From Methylorubrum rhodinum (GTDB lineage Bacteria > Pseudomonadota > Alphaproteobacteria > Rhizobiales > Beijerinckiaceae), in NCBI RefSeq assembly GCF_014199935.1, contig NZ_JACHOP010000002.1, positions 248,001-312,000 of the forward strand: DNA of 64,000 nt, written 5' to 3'. The notes beneath the pieces were generated by a model. The model was not told the origin of the DNA, searched no databases, and saw only the letters and a program-made list of their open reading frames with translations. Of the stretch, positions 16,943 through 24,296 are shown one piece after another (positions within the stretch are counted from its first letter, which is position 1; the number at the start of each line of letters is the position of its first letter). A program made the position numbers and the translations under genes.

Positions 16943-18466
16943 ATGGCCGACACCACCCCGAGCCTCGCCCTGCCGCTGATCGCGGGCGGGCAGGCGCAGA
17001 AGCACGTCACCCACAACGAGGCGCTGGCGCTCCTCGACGCCCTGGTCCAGCTCGCGGTGATCGACCGGGATCTGGCCGTCCCGCCCGCCAACCCGGCGGA
17101 GGGCGACCGCTACATCGTCGCCGCCAACCCGTCGGGCGCCTGGGCCGGCTGGGCCGGGCGCATCGCCCGCTATCAGGACGGGGCGTGGCTCTCGCTGGTG
17201 CCGCATCCGGGCTGGCTCGCCTTCGTCGCCGACGAGGCGGAGATCCACGCGTATGCCGGCGGTGCCTGGGTTCCGTTCCGCTCCACCATCACGGCGCTCC
17301 AGAGCCTGACGCGCCTGGGGCTCGGCACCGCGGCCGACGCCCAGAACCCGTTCGCGGCCAAGCTCAACAAGGCGCTCTGGACCGCGCTCACCACGAGCGA
17401 GGGCGGCGACGGGCATCTGCGCTACACCCTCAACAAGCAGGCGGCGGGCAACGTGCTGTCGCTCCTGCTGCAATCGGGGTTTTCCGGCCGCGCCGAGATC
17501 GGGCTCGTCGGCGGCGACAACCTCAGCCTGCGCGTGAGCCCGGACGGCGGCACGTGGACCAACGTGTTCACCGTGGAGCGCACCACCGGCGCGGCGACCT
17601 TCGACAAGGGGGTCCTGCGGGAGGAACTCGCGGTCTTCACCGCCTCGGGCACGTGGACGAAGCCCGACTGGGCCCGCACCGTCACGGTCACCGCCATGGG
17701 CGGCGGCGGCGGAGGCGGCGGCGCCCGCCGCGGCGCGGCCGGCACGGTCCGCAACGGCGGCGGCGGGGGTGGGGCCGGGGCGCTCAACAGCGAGACCTTC
17801 TCGGCCGCCGAGATCGGCGCGACGCTGACCGTGACGGTCGGGGCGGGCGGCGCCGGCGCGCCCGCCATCACCGTGGACGACACCGGCGGCGTGGCCGGCA
17901 CGGCGGGCGGCGCCAGCATCGTCAACGACGGATCGGCCTACGACCTCGTGCGCGCCTTCGGCGGCGGGGCGGGCGGCGGCGGCACCAACAGCGTGGCGGG
18001 CGGCGGCGGCACCGCGGGCGGCGGCGTGTCCCTCGAAGCCGTCGGCGCGGGCGGTGCGGGCGGAAGCAACGGGGCCCTCGGCGCGAGCGGCACGACGAGC
18101 CTGCGCGGCTCGGGCGGTGGCGGCTCGGGCGGCGGCCTCACCGCGGCCAACGTCGCCTCCACCGGCCGCAACGCGGGGGCCGGCTACGCCGTCGGCAACG
18201 GGCGCGATTCCAACGGCGGCGTTCTCGGCGCGGTCGGGGCCAACGGCACCGCGGGCCAGAGCAAGCGCTGGATCCGCGGTGCGGCCGGCGGCGGCGGCGG
18301 CGGCGGGGCCGGCGCGGCGGACGGCTCGAGCGGCGGCGGCAACGGTGGCGCGGCCGGCCTTCCCGGCGGGGGTGGGGGCGGAGCCGGCGCCGCGCTCAAC
18401 GGCATGCCGACCGGCGCCGGCGGCAATGGCGGGCGCGGCGAGGTCTGGATCCTCGCCCGCGGCTGA
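16943..18466 (+). CDS. DUF2793 tail fibre with glycine-rich C-terminus
   Basis: A 507-residue protein. Residues 1-115 are a DUF2793 domain (MADTTPSLALPLIAGGQAQK, KHVTHNEALALLDALVQ, GWLAFVADEAEIHAYAGG), common in alphaproteobacterial phage and GTA fibres. Residues about 115-225 form a beta-rich linker. The rest, from about 235 on, is dominated by glycine runs (GGGGGGG blocks broken by Ala/Ser/Asn). This resembles the glycine-rich sandwich adhesins at phage fibre tips. It is probably the receptor-binding fibre of this particle; that role is inferred from position and composition. Confidence 0.8.
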   Translation: MADTTPSLALPLIAGGQAQKHVTHNEALALLDALVQLAVIDRDLAVPPANPAEGDRYIVAANPSGAWAGWAGRIARYQDGAWLSLVPHPGWLAFVADEAEIHAYAGGAWVPFRSTITALQSLTRLGLGTAADAQNPFAAKLNKALWTALTTSEGGDGHLRYTLNKQAAGNVLSLLLQSGFSGRAEIGLVGGDNLSLRVSPDGGTWTNVFTVERTTGAATFDKGVLREELAVFTASGTWTKPDWARTVTVTAMGGGGGGGGARRGAAGTVRNGGGGGGAGALNSETFSAAEIGATLTVTVGAGGAGAPAITVDDTGGVAGTAGGASIVNDGSAYDLVRAFGGGAGGGGTNSVAGGGGTAGGGVSLEAVGAGGAGGSNGALGASGTTSLRGSGGGGSGGGLTAANVASTGRNAGAGYAVGNGRDSNGGVLGAVGANGTAGQSKRWIRGAAGGGGGGGAGAADGSSGGGNGGAAGLPGGGGGGAGAALNGMPTGAGGNGGRGEVWILARG

Positions 18467-18514
18467 CGCCCGGCCCGCCCCATCCCTTCCACTGGAACTT
18501 CGGGAGATTCCGCC

Positions 18515-19108
18515 ATGGACCTCAGCCCCATCGGCCGCGCCGTGCTCATCGACCGCGAAGGGCGCCGCCTCGAAGCCTACCGCGACAGCGTCGGCATCTG
18601 GACGATCGGCGTCGGCCACACCGCCGCCGCCGGTCCGCCGCTGCCGCGGGCGGGCCTGCGCCTCACGGCGGCCGAGTGCGACGCGATCTTCGCCCGCGAC
18701 GTCGCCCGCTTCGTCCGCACCGTCGCCCAGGCGCTGCCCGAGCCGCTGCCGCAGCACGCCTTCGACGCGCTGGTCTCGCTTGCCTTCAACATCGGCCCGG
18801 CGGCCTTCCTGCGCTCCACCGTCCTGCGCCGCCTGCGTGCCGGCGACCGGGAGGGCGCCGCCGACGCCATGCTGATGTGGAACCGCCCCGCCGTGCTGAT
18901 CCCGCGGCGTCAGGCCGAATTCGACCAGTTCCGCACCTCCTACGAGACCGCCCTGCCGCGGGCGCGACGCGGCGATCCGCAGCCGGTCGCCGCGCCCGTC
19001 GTGCCGCCTCCGGTCCGGCCGGCTGCGCCCGCCGAGACGCCGCCGGCTGCCATGCCGACGCCCGGCTGGCTCGCCCGCCTGCGGGCGTGGCTCGGCGCCG
19101 GCCGCTGA
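18515..19108 (+). CDS. GH24-type phage lysozyme (endolysin)
   Basis: A 197-residue protein whose first ~145 residues are a T4-type (GH24) lysozyme. The catalytic Glu lies in IDREGRRLEAYRD (residue 15), TIGVGHT follows near residue 30, and FDALVSLAFNIGPAAFLRST is the typical core. The C-terminal ~50 residues are a Pro/Ala-rich tail ending in WLARLRAWLG. There is no signal peptide, so export would need a holin or another route. It lies directly after the fibre gene and before membrane proteins, as in a lysis cassette. Confidence 0.88.
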   Translation: MDLSPIGRAVLIDREGRRLEAYRDSVGIWTIGVGHTAAAGPPLPRAGLRLTAAECDAIFARDVARFVRTVAQALPEPLPQHAFDALVSLAFNIGPAAFLRSTVLRRLRAGDREGAADAMLMWNRPAVLIPRRQAEFDQFRTSYETALPRARRGDPQPVAAPVVPPPVRPAAPAETPPAAMPTPGWLARLRAWLGAGR

Positions 19109-19144
19109 CACCCGCTTCCCCCTCATGAAAAGGATCACTCCCCC

Positions 19145-19702
19145 ATGACCGTGACCGAACCCGCCCCGCTTCCCTCCGCCATGGGCCTGCGGGGGATGCT
19201 GCTCGCCTGCGCCCTCCTGCTCGTCGCACCCGAGACCTGCACCCCGGCCCACGCCACGGACGCCGCCGCGATCGTGCTGCCGTGGGGGGACGGGCTCGTC
19301 GCGCTCGCTCAGGCGCTCACCGCGCTGACGACGCCGGTGCTCGCGGCCATCGTCGCCGCGGGGATCGCCCGCGTCGCCGGTCCCTTGCGCCTTCTCGTCA
19401 CAGACGCCCTGGTCGAGCGGCTCGTGCGCAACGCCACCGACTACGCCCTCAACGCGGTCTCCGGCGCGGTCAGGGGACGCACCCTGACGGTCTCCCTCGG
19501 CTCGGCGGTGATCGCGCGGGCGGTGCAGCGGGCGCTCGACGAGGCGCCGGGCTGGCTGATCCGCGCGGCGGGCGGCGGCGAGGGCGTCGCCGCCAAGGTG
19601 TTTCGCGCCCTGCCGCTGGAGGCGGAGGCGACCGCCGCCAACACGCTGCGCCCCGCCCTGGAGCGCGTCCTGGACCCGACTGGAATCCGGCCGCCGGCCT
19701 GA
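19145..19702 (+). CDS. Membrane protein, possible LL-H-type holin-like protein
   Basis: A 185-residue protein with a hydrophobic N-terminal segment (about residues 17-38, LLACALLLVAP, signal-like) and a second one (ALAQALTALTTPVLAAIVAAG, about 55-78). An amphipathic region with VERLVRNATDYALNAVSGA then recalls the soluble tail of LL-H-type holins. Its place right after the lysozyme supports a holin-like role, but I see no decisive signature. It could also be a particle membrane protein. Confidence 0.6.
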   Translation: MTVTEPAPLPSAMGLRGMLLACALLLVAPETCTPAHATDAAAIVLPWGDGLVALAQALTALTTPVLAAIVAAGIARVAGPLRLLVTDALVERLVRNATDYALNAVSGAVRGRTLTVSLGSAVIARAVQRALDEAPGWLIRAAGGGEGVAAKVFRALPLEAEATAANTLRPALERVLDPTGIRPPA

Positions 19703-19757
19703 GCCCGCGGGCGGGCCGCCGACGCGCCCGCCCCGACAGCCGCTCCGGAGCCGAGCC

Positions 19758-20111
19758 GTGGACAAGATCGCCATCGAAGCCGCCCGCCTGCTGTTCTCCG
19801 ACGGCGGCGCCGGCTGGATCGTTTCGGTGCTGCTCGGCCTCGCCTGCCTGCATCTCTACCGCGACGGCCTGCGCACCCTGGAGGCACGCATCGAGGAGAC
19901 CGGCGCCACGGCCGCCGCCCTGGAGCGGGCCTCGCAGACCAACGCCGCGGTGGCCGCCGCCCTGGAGAGCCGCACCCGTGTGCTGGAGGACCTCACCCGG
20001 CTCTCCGGCGAGATCGCCCGTGAGGTCGAGCGCAGCGACGCCCGTGCCCGCGAGAAGCTCGAAGAAATCCTCCGGCGCCTGGGCGAACTCCAGCACCGCC
20101 CGCGGGCATGA
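19758..20111 (+). CDS. Small membrane protein with coiled coil (possible spanin/holin accessory)
   Basis: A 117-residue protein with one transmembrane segment (about residues 18-36, GWIVSVLLGLACLHLYRDG), followed by a long charged alpha-helical coiled coil to the C-terminus (ARIEETGATAAALERAS, then VEDLTRLSGEIAREVER-like heptads). Single-TM plus coiled coil is the layout of i-spanins (Rz) and some holin accessories. Its place after the lysozyme and holin-like gene fits. I do not recognise the family. Confidence 0.65.
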   Translation: MDKIAIEAARLLFSDGGAGWIVSVLLGLACLHLYRDGLRTLEARIEETGATAAALERASQTNAAVAAALESRTRVLEDLTRLSGEIAREVERSDARAREKLEEILRRLGELQHRPRA

Positions 20112-20116
20112 CCGAA

Positions 20117-20160
20117 GCGCTTTCCGACGAAGTGGACACCGGTTCGTCGAAAGAAAGCGC
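20117..20160. repeat. 44-base palindromic repeat, copy A
   Basis: An imperfect palindrome. GCGCTTTC at the left edge pairs with GAAAGCGC at the right edge, and CGACGAA pairs with TTCGTCG inside, leaving a 3-base bulge and an 11-base loop. Two further 44-base copies occur at 25858-25901 and 44468-44511. It lies six bases after the coiled-coil gene and may act as its transcript 3' structure. Confidence 0.8.
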
Positions 20161-20196
20161 GTCAAGACAAAGATCCGGCGAATCAGGGGAAGCCTC

Positions 20197-20421
20197 ATGT
20201 GTCCAAGCCTGTCCCGGATGGGCGCCGCTTGGCGCCCCGCCAGCGCCCGGCGCCGCAGCCGGGCCGCCACCGGCCGCCTGGAGGCCGCGCTCCGCGGCTT
20301 CGAGCGCTCGATCGTGGCGCTCCGCACCGCCGCTCTCGACCATGTCGACAGCCAGGATCTGGCGAGCCTGACCCTGCGCGCCCTCCTCGACCGCCGCTCC
20401 GGGCGGGAAAGGACGGCGTGA
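20197..20421 (+). CDS. Small Arg-rich hypothetical protein at the end of the GTA-like cluster
   Basis: A 74-residue protein, not recognised. The start at 20197 has AGGGGAAG about 5 bases upstream, a strong ribosome site. The N-terminal third is very basic (RPASARRRSRAATGR) and the rest is a polar helix (LRGFERSIVALRTAALDHV, then SQDLASLTLRALLDRR). It is the last gene in this direction with phage-like context. It could equally be an unrelated small gene. Confidence 0.5.
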   Translation: MCPSLSRMGAAWRPASARRRSRAATGRLEAALRGFERSIVALRTAALDHVDSQDLASLTLRALLDRRSGRERTA

Positions 20422-20551
20422 GCCCCGCCGGGGAACCGCCGCTGCGGCCCGGGCTTATCCGGCACCGAACCTCGCCCGCGACCATGGCATTCGACCGGAA
20501 ATCCGCCGCCAGTCTTCCCGGCAATCCTGCCCGTCGGTGGCGCGTCCCGAA

Positions 20552-20569
20552 CATTCAGGACGCATTCAG
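20552..20569 (+). promoter_or_regulatory. CATTCAG direct repeat, OmpR-family operator candidate
   Basis: Two exact copies of CATTCAG, at 20552-20558 and 20563-20569, have an 11-base period, one helical turn. Tandem half-sites with this spacing are how OmpR/PhoB-type response regulators bind. The repeat is 14 bases before the small secreted protein gene that precedes an OmpR-type regulator, so autoregulation is a reasonable guess. Confidence 0.5.
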
Positions 20570-20582
20570 TGCACCGGCGCGA

Positions 20583-20966
20583 ATGTCCTTGCCGATGCGC
20601 CAAGCTTTCGCCCTGTTGATCGTCGTCTCGACCGCCGCGGTTCTCGCGGCGGGCGCGGTCGGCCCCCTCGCCGAGGAGACCGGCGCCCTCGCGCCGGTCC
20701 CCGCATTGCGAGAGCCGATGAACCGCGGCGACGATTGCCTGTCGCCCGCCGACCTGCGCGAGGCGGTGGCCGAGAAGCGCGTGGTGCCGCCGATCGCCGC
20801 GATCCGCGCGGCCCGCCAGGCGATTCCCCGGGCCGAGATCCAGCGCGCCCGCCTGTGCCGCCACGATGCCGGGCTCGTCTACCTGCTCACCGCTCTGCGC
20901 CGGGACGGGCAGTTCGTCCAGGTGATGGTCGACGGCCAGTCGGGGCAGGTCAGCGGGCAGTGGTAG
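20583..20966 (+). CDS. Small secreted PepSY-like protein upstream of two-component system
   Basis: A 127-residue protein with a signal peptide (FALLIVVSTAAVLAAGAVG, about residues 8-26). The mature domain ends in YLLTALRRDGQFVQVMVD and GQSGQVSGQW, the beta-strand pattern of PepSY domains (the V-D-x-x-x-G-x-V ending). Such small periplasmic PepSY proteins often sit beside OmpR/PhoP-type regulators and may modulate the sensor. Start alternatives are ATG 20583 and ATG 20595; neither has a strong SD. Gene order and a direct repeat upstream suggest co-regulation with the regulator at 21048. Confidence 0.7.
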   Translation: MSLPMRQAFALLIVVSTAAVLAAGAVGPLAEETGALAPVPALREPMNRGDDCLSPADLREAVAEKRVVPPIAAIRAARQAIPRAEIQRARLCRHDAGLVYLLTALRRDGQFVQVMVDGQSGQVSGQW

Positions 20967-20990
20967 ACCCGTGCATGAGGATTTAAAGAC

Positions 20991-21022
20991 ATCGTCGTAG
21001 AGATCGTATTCGCGACGACGAT
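20991..21022. promoter_or_regulatory. Inverted repeat in leader of response regulator
   Basis: ATCGTCGT at 20991-20998 is mirrored exactly by ACGACGAT at 21015-21022 with a 16-base spacer. It sits in the 81-base gap between the PepSY-like gene and the regulator, upstream of GAGGAG at 21033-21038. It could be a leader hairpin or an operator. Confidence 0.45.
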
Positions 21023-21047
21023 TCCGATGATCGAGGAGTGACCGACC

Positions 21048-21725
21048 GTGCGTCTGCTCGTGGTCGAGGACGACCGTGACATCAACCGACAGGTGGTGAC
21101 CGCGCTGGAGGAGGCCGGCTACGTCGCCGACAAGGCGTTCGACGGCGAGGAGGGCGGCTATCTCGGCGAGAACGAGCCCTACGACGCCATCATCCTCGAC
21201 ATGGGCCTGCCCAAGGCCGACGGCGTCACCGTCCTGCAGAACTGGCGCCGGGCCGGGGTGAAGACGCCGGTCATCATCCTCACCGCCCGCGACCGCTGGT
21301 CCGACAAGGTCGACGGCTTCGACGCGGGTGCCGACGACTACGTCACCAAGCCCTTCCACATGGAAGAGCTGATGGCCCGCGTGCGCGCCATCCTTCGCCG
21401 CGCGGCGGGGCATGCCAGCAGTCAGATCGCCTGCGGCCCCGTCACCCTCGACACCCGCTCCGGCCGCGTCTTCGTCGACGGCAACCCGGTCAAGCTGACG
21501 AGCCACGAATACCGCCTGCTCTCCTACCTGATGCACCACACCGGCCGCGTCGTCTCCCGCGCCGAACTCACCGAGCACCTCTACGACCAAGATTTCGACC
21601 GCGATTCCAACACCATCGAGGTGTTCGTCGGGCGCCTGCGGAAGAAGCTCGCAGTGGATCTGATCCAGACCGTGCGGGGGCTGGGATATCTGGTCGATCC
21701 GAACCAGCCGGGGGGGAAGGGTTGA
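21048..21725 (+). CDS. OmpR-family response regulator
   Basis: A 225-residue regulator. The receiver domain occupies residues 1-115, with acidic pocket E7/D8, phosphoacceptor D51 (AIILDMGLP), Thr in ILTARD and Lys in YVTKPF. The C-terminal winged-helix DNA-binding domain runs from about 125 to 220, with LTSHEYRLLSYLMHHTGRVV and then NTIEVFVGRLRKKL. It starts at GTG 21048 with GAGGAG nine bases upstream. The pair with the kinase at 22736 resembles rhizobial FeuP/FeuQ and PhoP-type systems. This is a resemblance only, so no symbol is given. Confidence 0.93.
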   Translation: MRLLVVEDDRDINRQVVTALEEAGYVADKAFDGEEGGYLGENEPYDAIILDMGLPKADGVTVLQNWRRAGVKTPVIILTARDRWSDKVDGFDAGADDYVTKPFHMEELMARVRAILRRAAGHASSQIACGPVTLDTRSGRVFVDGNPVKLTSHEYRLLSYLMHHTGRVVSRAELTEHLYDQDFDRDSNTIEVFVGRLRKKLAVDLIQTVRGLGYLVDPNQPGGKG

Positions 21726-21952
21726 GCGGCGGGCGGCGCGATGACCCGGAGGGCGGTGCCAGCCGTCTCAGCCGTTTCTTCTCCGGCTTGGGCGCCTTGG
21801 CTTCGATTTGGCCGCCACCGGAATCGTCCGATCTGCCTTATCCGCATCGCGATGAGGCCAACGCCTTGCTCGCCGACGGCTGGAAAGTCGGAGAGGACAT
21901 GCGCGTCGTGTTCGAGCGTGGACGGCCTCAGGCCGGGACGGAAATAGCTTGA
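21722..21952 (+). CDS. Small hypothetical protein overlapping regulator stop
   Basis: A 76-residue frame starting at TTG 21722, overlapping the regulator stop (TTGA). The C-terminal half (SSDLPYPHRDEANALLADGW) looks like a real protein and codon use is fairly GC3-rich, but no family is recognised and no ribosome site is evident. Translational coupling to the regulator would explain its expression. The following 191 bases up to the GNAT gene hold nothing I can recognise. Confidence 0.45.
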   Translation: MSGGRRDDPEGGASRLSRFFSGLGALASIWPPPESSDLPYPHRDEANALLADGWKVGEDMRVVFERGRPQAGTEIA

Positions 21953-22143
21953 CGGCTTGGCAAGCGGAGCCAGACGATCCGAGAAGCTTTGGTCGTCACC
22001 GACCGCCTCTTTTGAAGCAGGCCCGAGCCCGGTTTCGAAGAGCGCCTTCGGGATAAGCGTCCGAGCTGTTCGATCGTGTGAAATTCTGTTGGGGTAGCGA
22101 GCGGTTATTCGCCATCCGCTCCTTTTTGTCCTGGGCAGTCACG

Positions 22144-22707
22144 ATGGCATCCGCCCCTCCCGACCTTCAAGGCGTACGTATTCGACTTCGCCAGCCGATT
22201 TCTGATGACATCGAGACGCGCTGGTCGATCGGACAACACAAGGACATTGTCGAAGGGTACGGTGGCACGTTCGATCCTGATGCTCCCTTCTCGCGCTCGG
22301 GGGCCGAGCAGGCGATCCGGTTCATCCGTGATCAGCCCTGCGCCTGGGTCATCGATGCGGGCCGCTTCATCGGGCATGTGCGATTCCATGGGCATGTGCC
22401 GCAGGATCGGCGCGCCAACCTTGCGATCGGCATCGACGACCCGGCTTTCCTCGGCCGAGGCTATGGGACCGAGGCGATCCGGTTGGCATTGGGACACGTC
22501 TTCGGAAGCGGGCTGCATCGTGTGTCGCTGCGCGTGCTCGCGACCAACACGCGTGCCATAGCCTGCTATCGCAAGTGCGGCTTCATCGACGAGGGGCGGG
22601 AAAGAGAGGCGGCGCTGATCGATGGCCGTTGGTACGACGACGTCGTCATGGGACTGCTCGCCAGGGAGTTCTATGCCGGACACGACAATCCGAACCGGCT
22701 AAGCTGA
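22144..22707 (+). CDS. GNAT family N-acetyltransferase
   Basis: A 187-residue acetyltransferase of the RimJ/RimL-like kind. It starts with a strand (VRIRLRQPISDDIETR), and the acetyl-CoA site is seen as DPAFLGRGYGTEAIRLAL (the R/Q-x-x-G-x-G/A loop) with RVLATNTRAIACYRKCGF following. The substrate is unknown. ATG 22144 fits the family start; an in-frame GTG at 22078 would add 22 residues. It sits between a response regulator and its likely kinase and has slightly less biased codon use, suggesting a later insertion into that operon. Confidence 0.88.
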   Translation: MASAPPDLQGVRIRLRQPISDDIETRWSIGQHKDIVEGYGGTFDPDAPFSRSGAEQAIRFIRDQPCAWVIDAGRFIGHVRFHGHVPQDRRANLAIGIDDPAFLGRGYGTEAIRLALGHVFGSGLHRVSLRVLATNTRAIACYRKCGFIDEGREREAALIDGRWYDDVVMGLLAREFYAGHDNPNRLS

Positions 22708-22735
22708 TGGGCTTTCGATCTCAGACACCGTCCCG

Positions 22736-24151
22736 ATGACCGACCGCCTCGCCTGGCTCCCCCTGCGTCGCCGCTCCATCGCGGTCCGGCTCGCGGTCTC
22801 CTCGTTTCTGTCGAGCACCGCGATCCTCGTCATCGCGGCCTTCATCCTCACCACGCTGTATCGCGAGAACACCGAGCGCGCCTTCGACAGTCGCCTCCTC
22901 GTCTTCGCCAACAACCTCGCCACCGACCTCGTCTCGCCGAACGATCCCGAGACGCGCTCGTTCTCGCTCGGCGATCCGCGCTTCGACCTGCCGCTGTCGG
23001 GCTGGTACTGGCAGGTCGGGCGGCCGGACGCGAAGCCGCGGGACCTGCGCACCTCGCGTTCCCTGGTCGGCGTGCCGCTCAAAGGCCCCGATCAGGCCGG
23101 CACCGCGACGATCGGCCAGATCCGCCAGGGCTACGGCCGCGGCCAGGACGACCGGACGCTGCGCATCGTCGAGCGCGACGTCGATGTCGGGCAGGAGGGG
23201 CGCTACACCGTGCGGGTCGCCGGGCCCGCCGACGAGATCGTGAACGACGTCGAGCGCTTCCGCTTCTCGCTGTTCATGACCTTCGGCCTGCTCGGTTTCT
23301 CGCTCGCGGCGACCGCGCTCCTGCAGATCCGCTTCGGCCTCGCGCCGCTGCGGGCCCTGCGCACGGCGCTCGGCACCATCCGCCGCGGCGAGGCCGACCG
23401 GATCGACGGGCAGTATCCGCGCGACATCGCGCCGCTCGCGGGCGAGATCAACCTGTTGATCGAGACCAACCGCGAGATCCTGGAGCGCGCCCGCACCCAG
23501 GTCGGCAACCTCGCGCATGCGCTCAAGACCCCGCTCTCGATCATCGTCAACGAGGTCGGCTCGAGCGAGGCCCCGCCGGAGCTCTCGGAAAAAATCCGCG
23601 AGCAGGCCGCGGTGATGCGCGATCAGGTGAACTACCATCTCGACCGGGCCCGCGCCGCCGCGCTCGCCGGCACGCTCGGCGCCTCGACCGAGGTCGAGCC
23701 GGCGCTCGCCGGTCTCGTGCGCACCTTCGGAAAAATCTACCGCGACAAGGACATCGCCTACGAGGTCCACGTGCCGCCGGGCCTGCGCTTCCGCGGCGAG
23801 AAGCAGGATTTCGAGGAGATGATCGGCAACCTCGTCGACAACGCCTCGAAATGGGCCCAAGGGCGCGTCTCGATCTCGGCGGCGCCCGTCGGCGCGGACG
23901 ATTATCCCCACCTCATCGTCGCGGTGGAGGACGACGGTCCCGGCCTGCCCGAGGAGGACCGCGCGGCGGTGCTCAAGCGCGGGCGGCGCCTCGACGAGAC
24001 CAAGCCGGGCTCGGGCCTGGGCCTCTCCATCGTCGCGGATCTGGCCGCGCTCTATCGCGGCCGCTTCCGCCTGGAGGCCGCGGGCCTCGGGGGCCTGCGC
24101 GCGGTGATCGAGGTGCCCGGCGACGGGCCCGCCGGGGCGGGACAGCGCTGA
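22736..24151 (+). CDS. Sensor histidine kinase, partner of the regulator at 21048
   Basis: A 471-residue membrane kinase. TM1 spans about residues 17-38, a periplasmic sensor region 40-172, TM2 about 176-199, and a HAMP-like linker follows. The H-box NLAHALKTPL has its phosphorylated His at residue 261. The ATP-binding domain has NLVDNASKWA (N369), DDGPGLP and GSGLGLSI. The layout resembles PhoQ/FeuQ-type sensors. It is separated from its regulator by about 1 kb containing a small frame and a GNAT gene. The ccm operon begins 145 bases downstream. Confidence 0.93.
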   Translation: MTDRLAWLPLRRRSIAVRLAVSSFLSSTAILVIAAFILTTLYRENTERAFDSRLLVFANNLATDLVSPNDPETRSFSLGDPRFDLPLSGWYWQVGRPDAKPRDLRTSRSLVGVPLKGPDQAGTATIGQIRQGYGRGQDDRTLRIVERDVDVGQEGRYTVRVAGPADEIVNDVERFRFSLFMTFGLLGFSLAATALLQIRFGLAPLRALRTALGTIRRGEADRIDGQYPRDIAPLAGEINLLIETNREILERARTQVGNLAHALKTPLSIIVNEVGSSEAPPELSEKIREQAAVMRDQVNYHLDRARAAALAGTLGASTEVEPALAGLVRTFGKIYRDKDIAYEVHVPPGLRFRGEKQDFEEMIGNLVDNASKWAQGRVSISAAPVGADDYPHLIVAVEDDGPGLPEEDRAAVLKRGRRLDETKPGSGLGLSIVADLAALYRGRFRLEAAGLGGLRAVIEVPGDGPAGAGQR

Positions 24152-24296
24152 AGCGTGATCCAAGGCCAAGGTTACGCCGGGCCCCGCCTATGCTAAGGCG
24201 CATGCCTCGCTTCGCGTGACGACGTGTCGCCCGAGGGCGCAGTCGTGCGGGCTCCGCTCGGGCACTACACGGGGCCGAGTGATCTCTCGGGGGCCA

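Larger units (their letters stand above)
1..20421 (+). mobile_element. RcGTA-like gene transfer agent / domesticated prophage cluster (left part missing)
   Basis: The order portal, prohead protease, capsid, g6, g7, g8, g9, g10, g10.1, g11, DUF2460, DUF2163, NlpC/P60, TIM-barrel protein is the conserved structural order of the Rhodobacter capsulatus GTA (g3 to g15). The short tape-measure gene (197 codons) fits the short GTA tail. Terminase and upstream genes lie outside the window. No integrase, repressor or att site is visible, which suits a domesticated element. Insertions break the canonical order at 2598-4332 and 4938-8099. The right limit is set at the last small gene after the lysis-type genes and is an inference. 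A simple defective prophage remains possible. Confidence 0.85.

Noticed and set aside
14787..16979. Plus-strand 730-codon frame inside the TIM-barrel gene
   Set aside because: Arg/Pro/Gly-rich +1 shadow of the real g15-like frame, with no recognisable domain.
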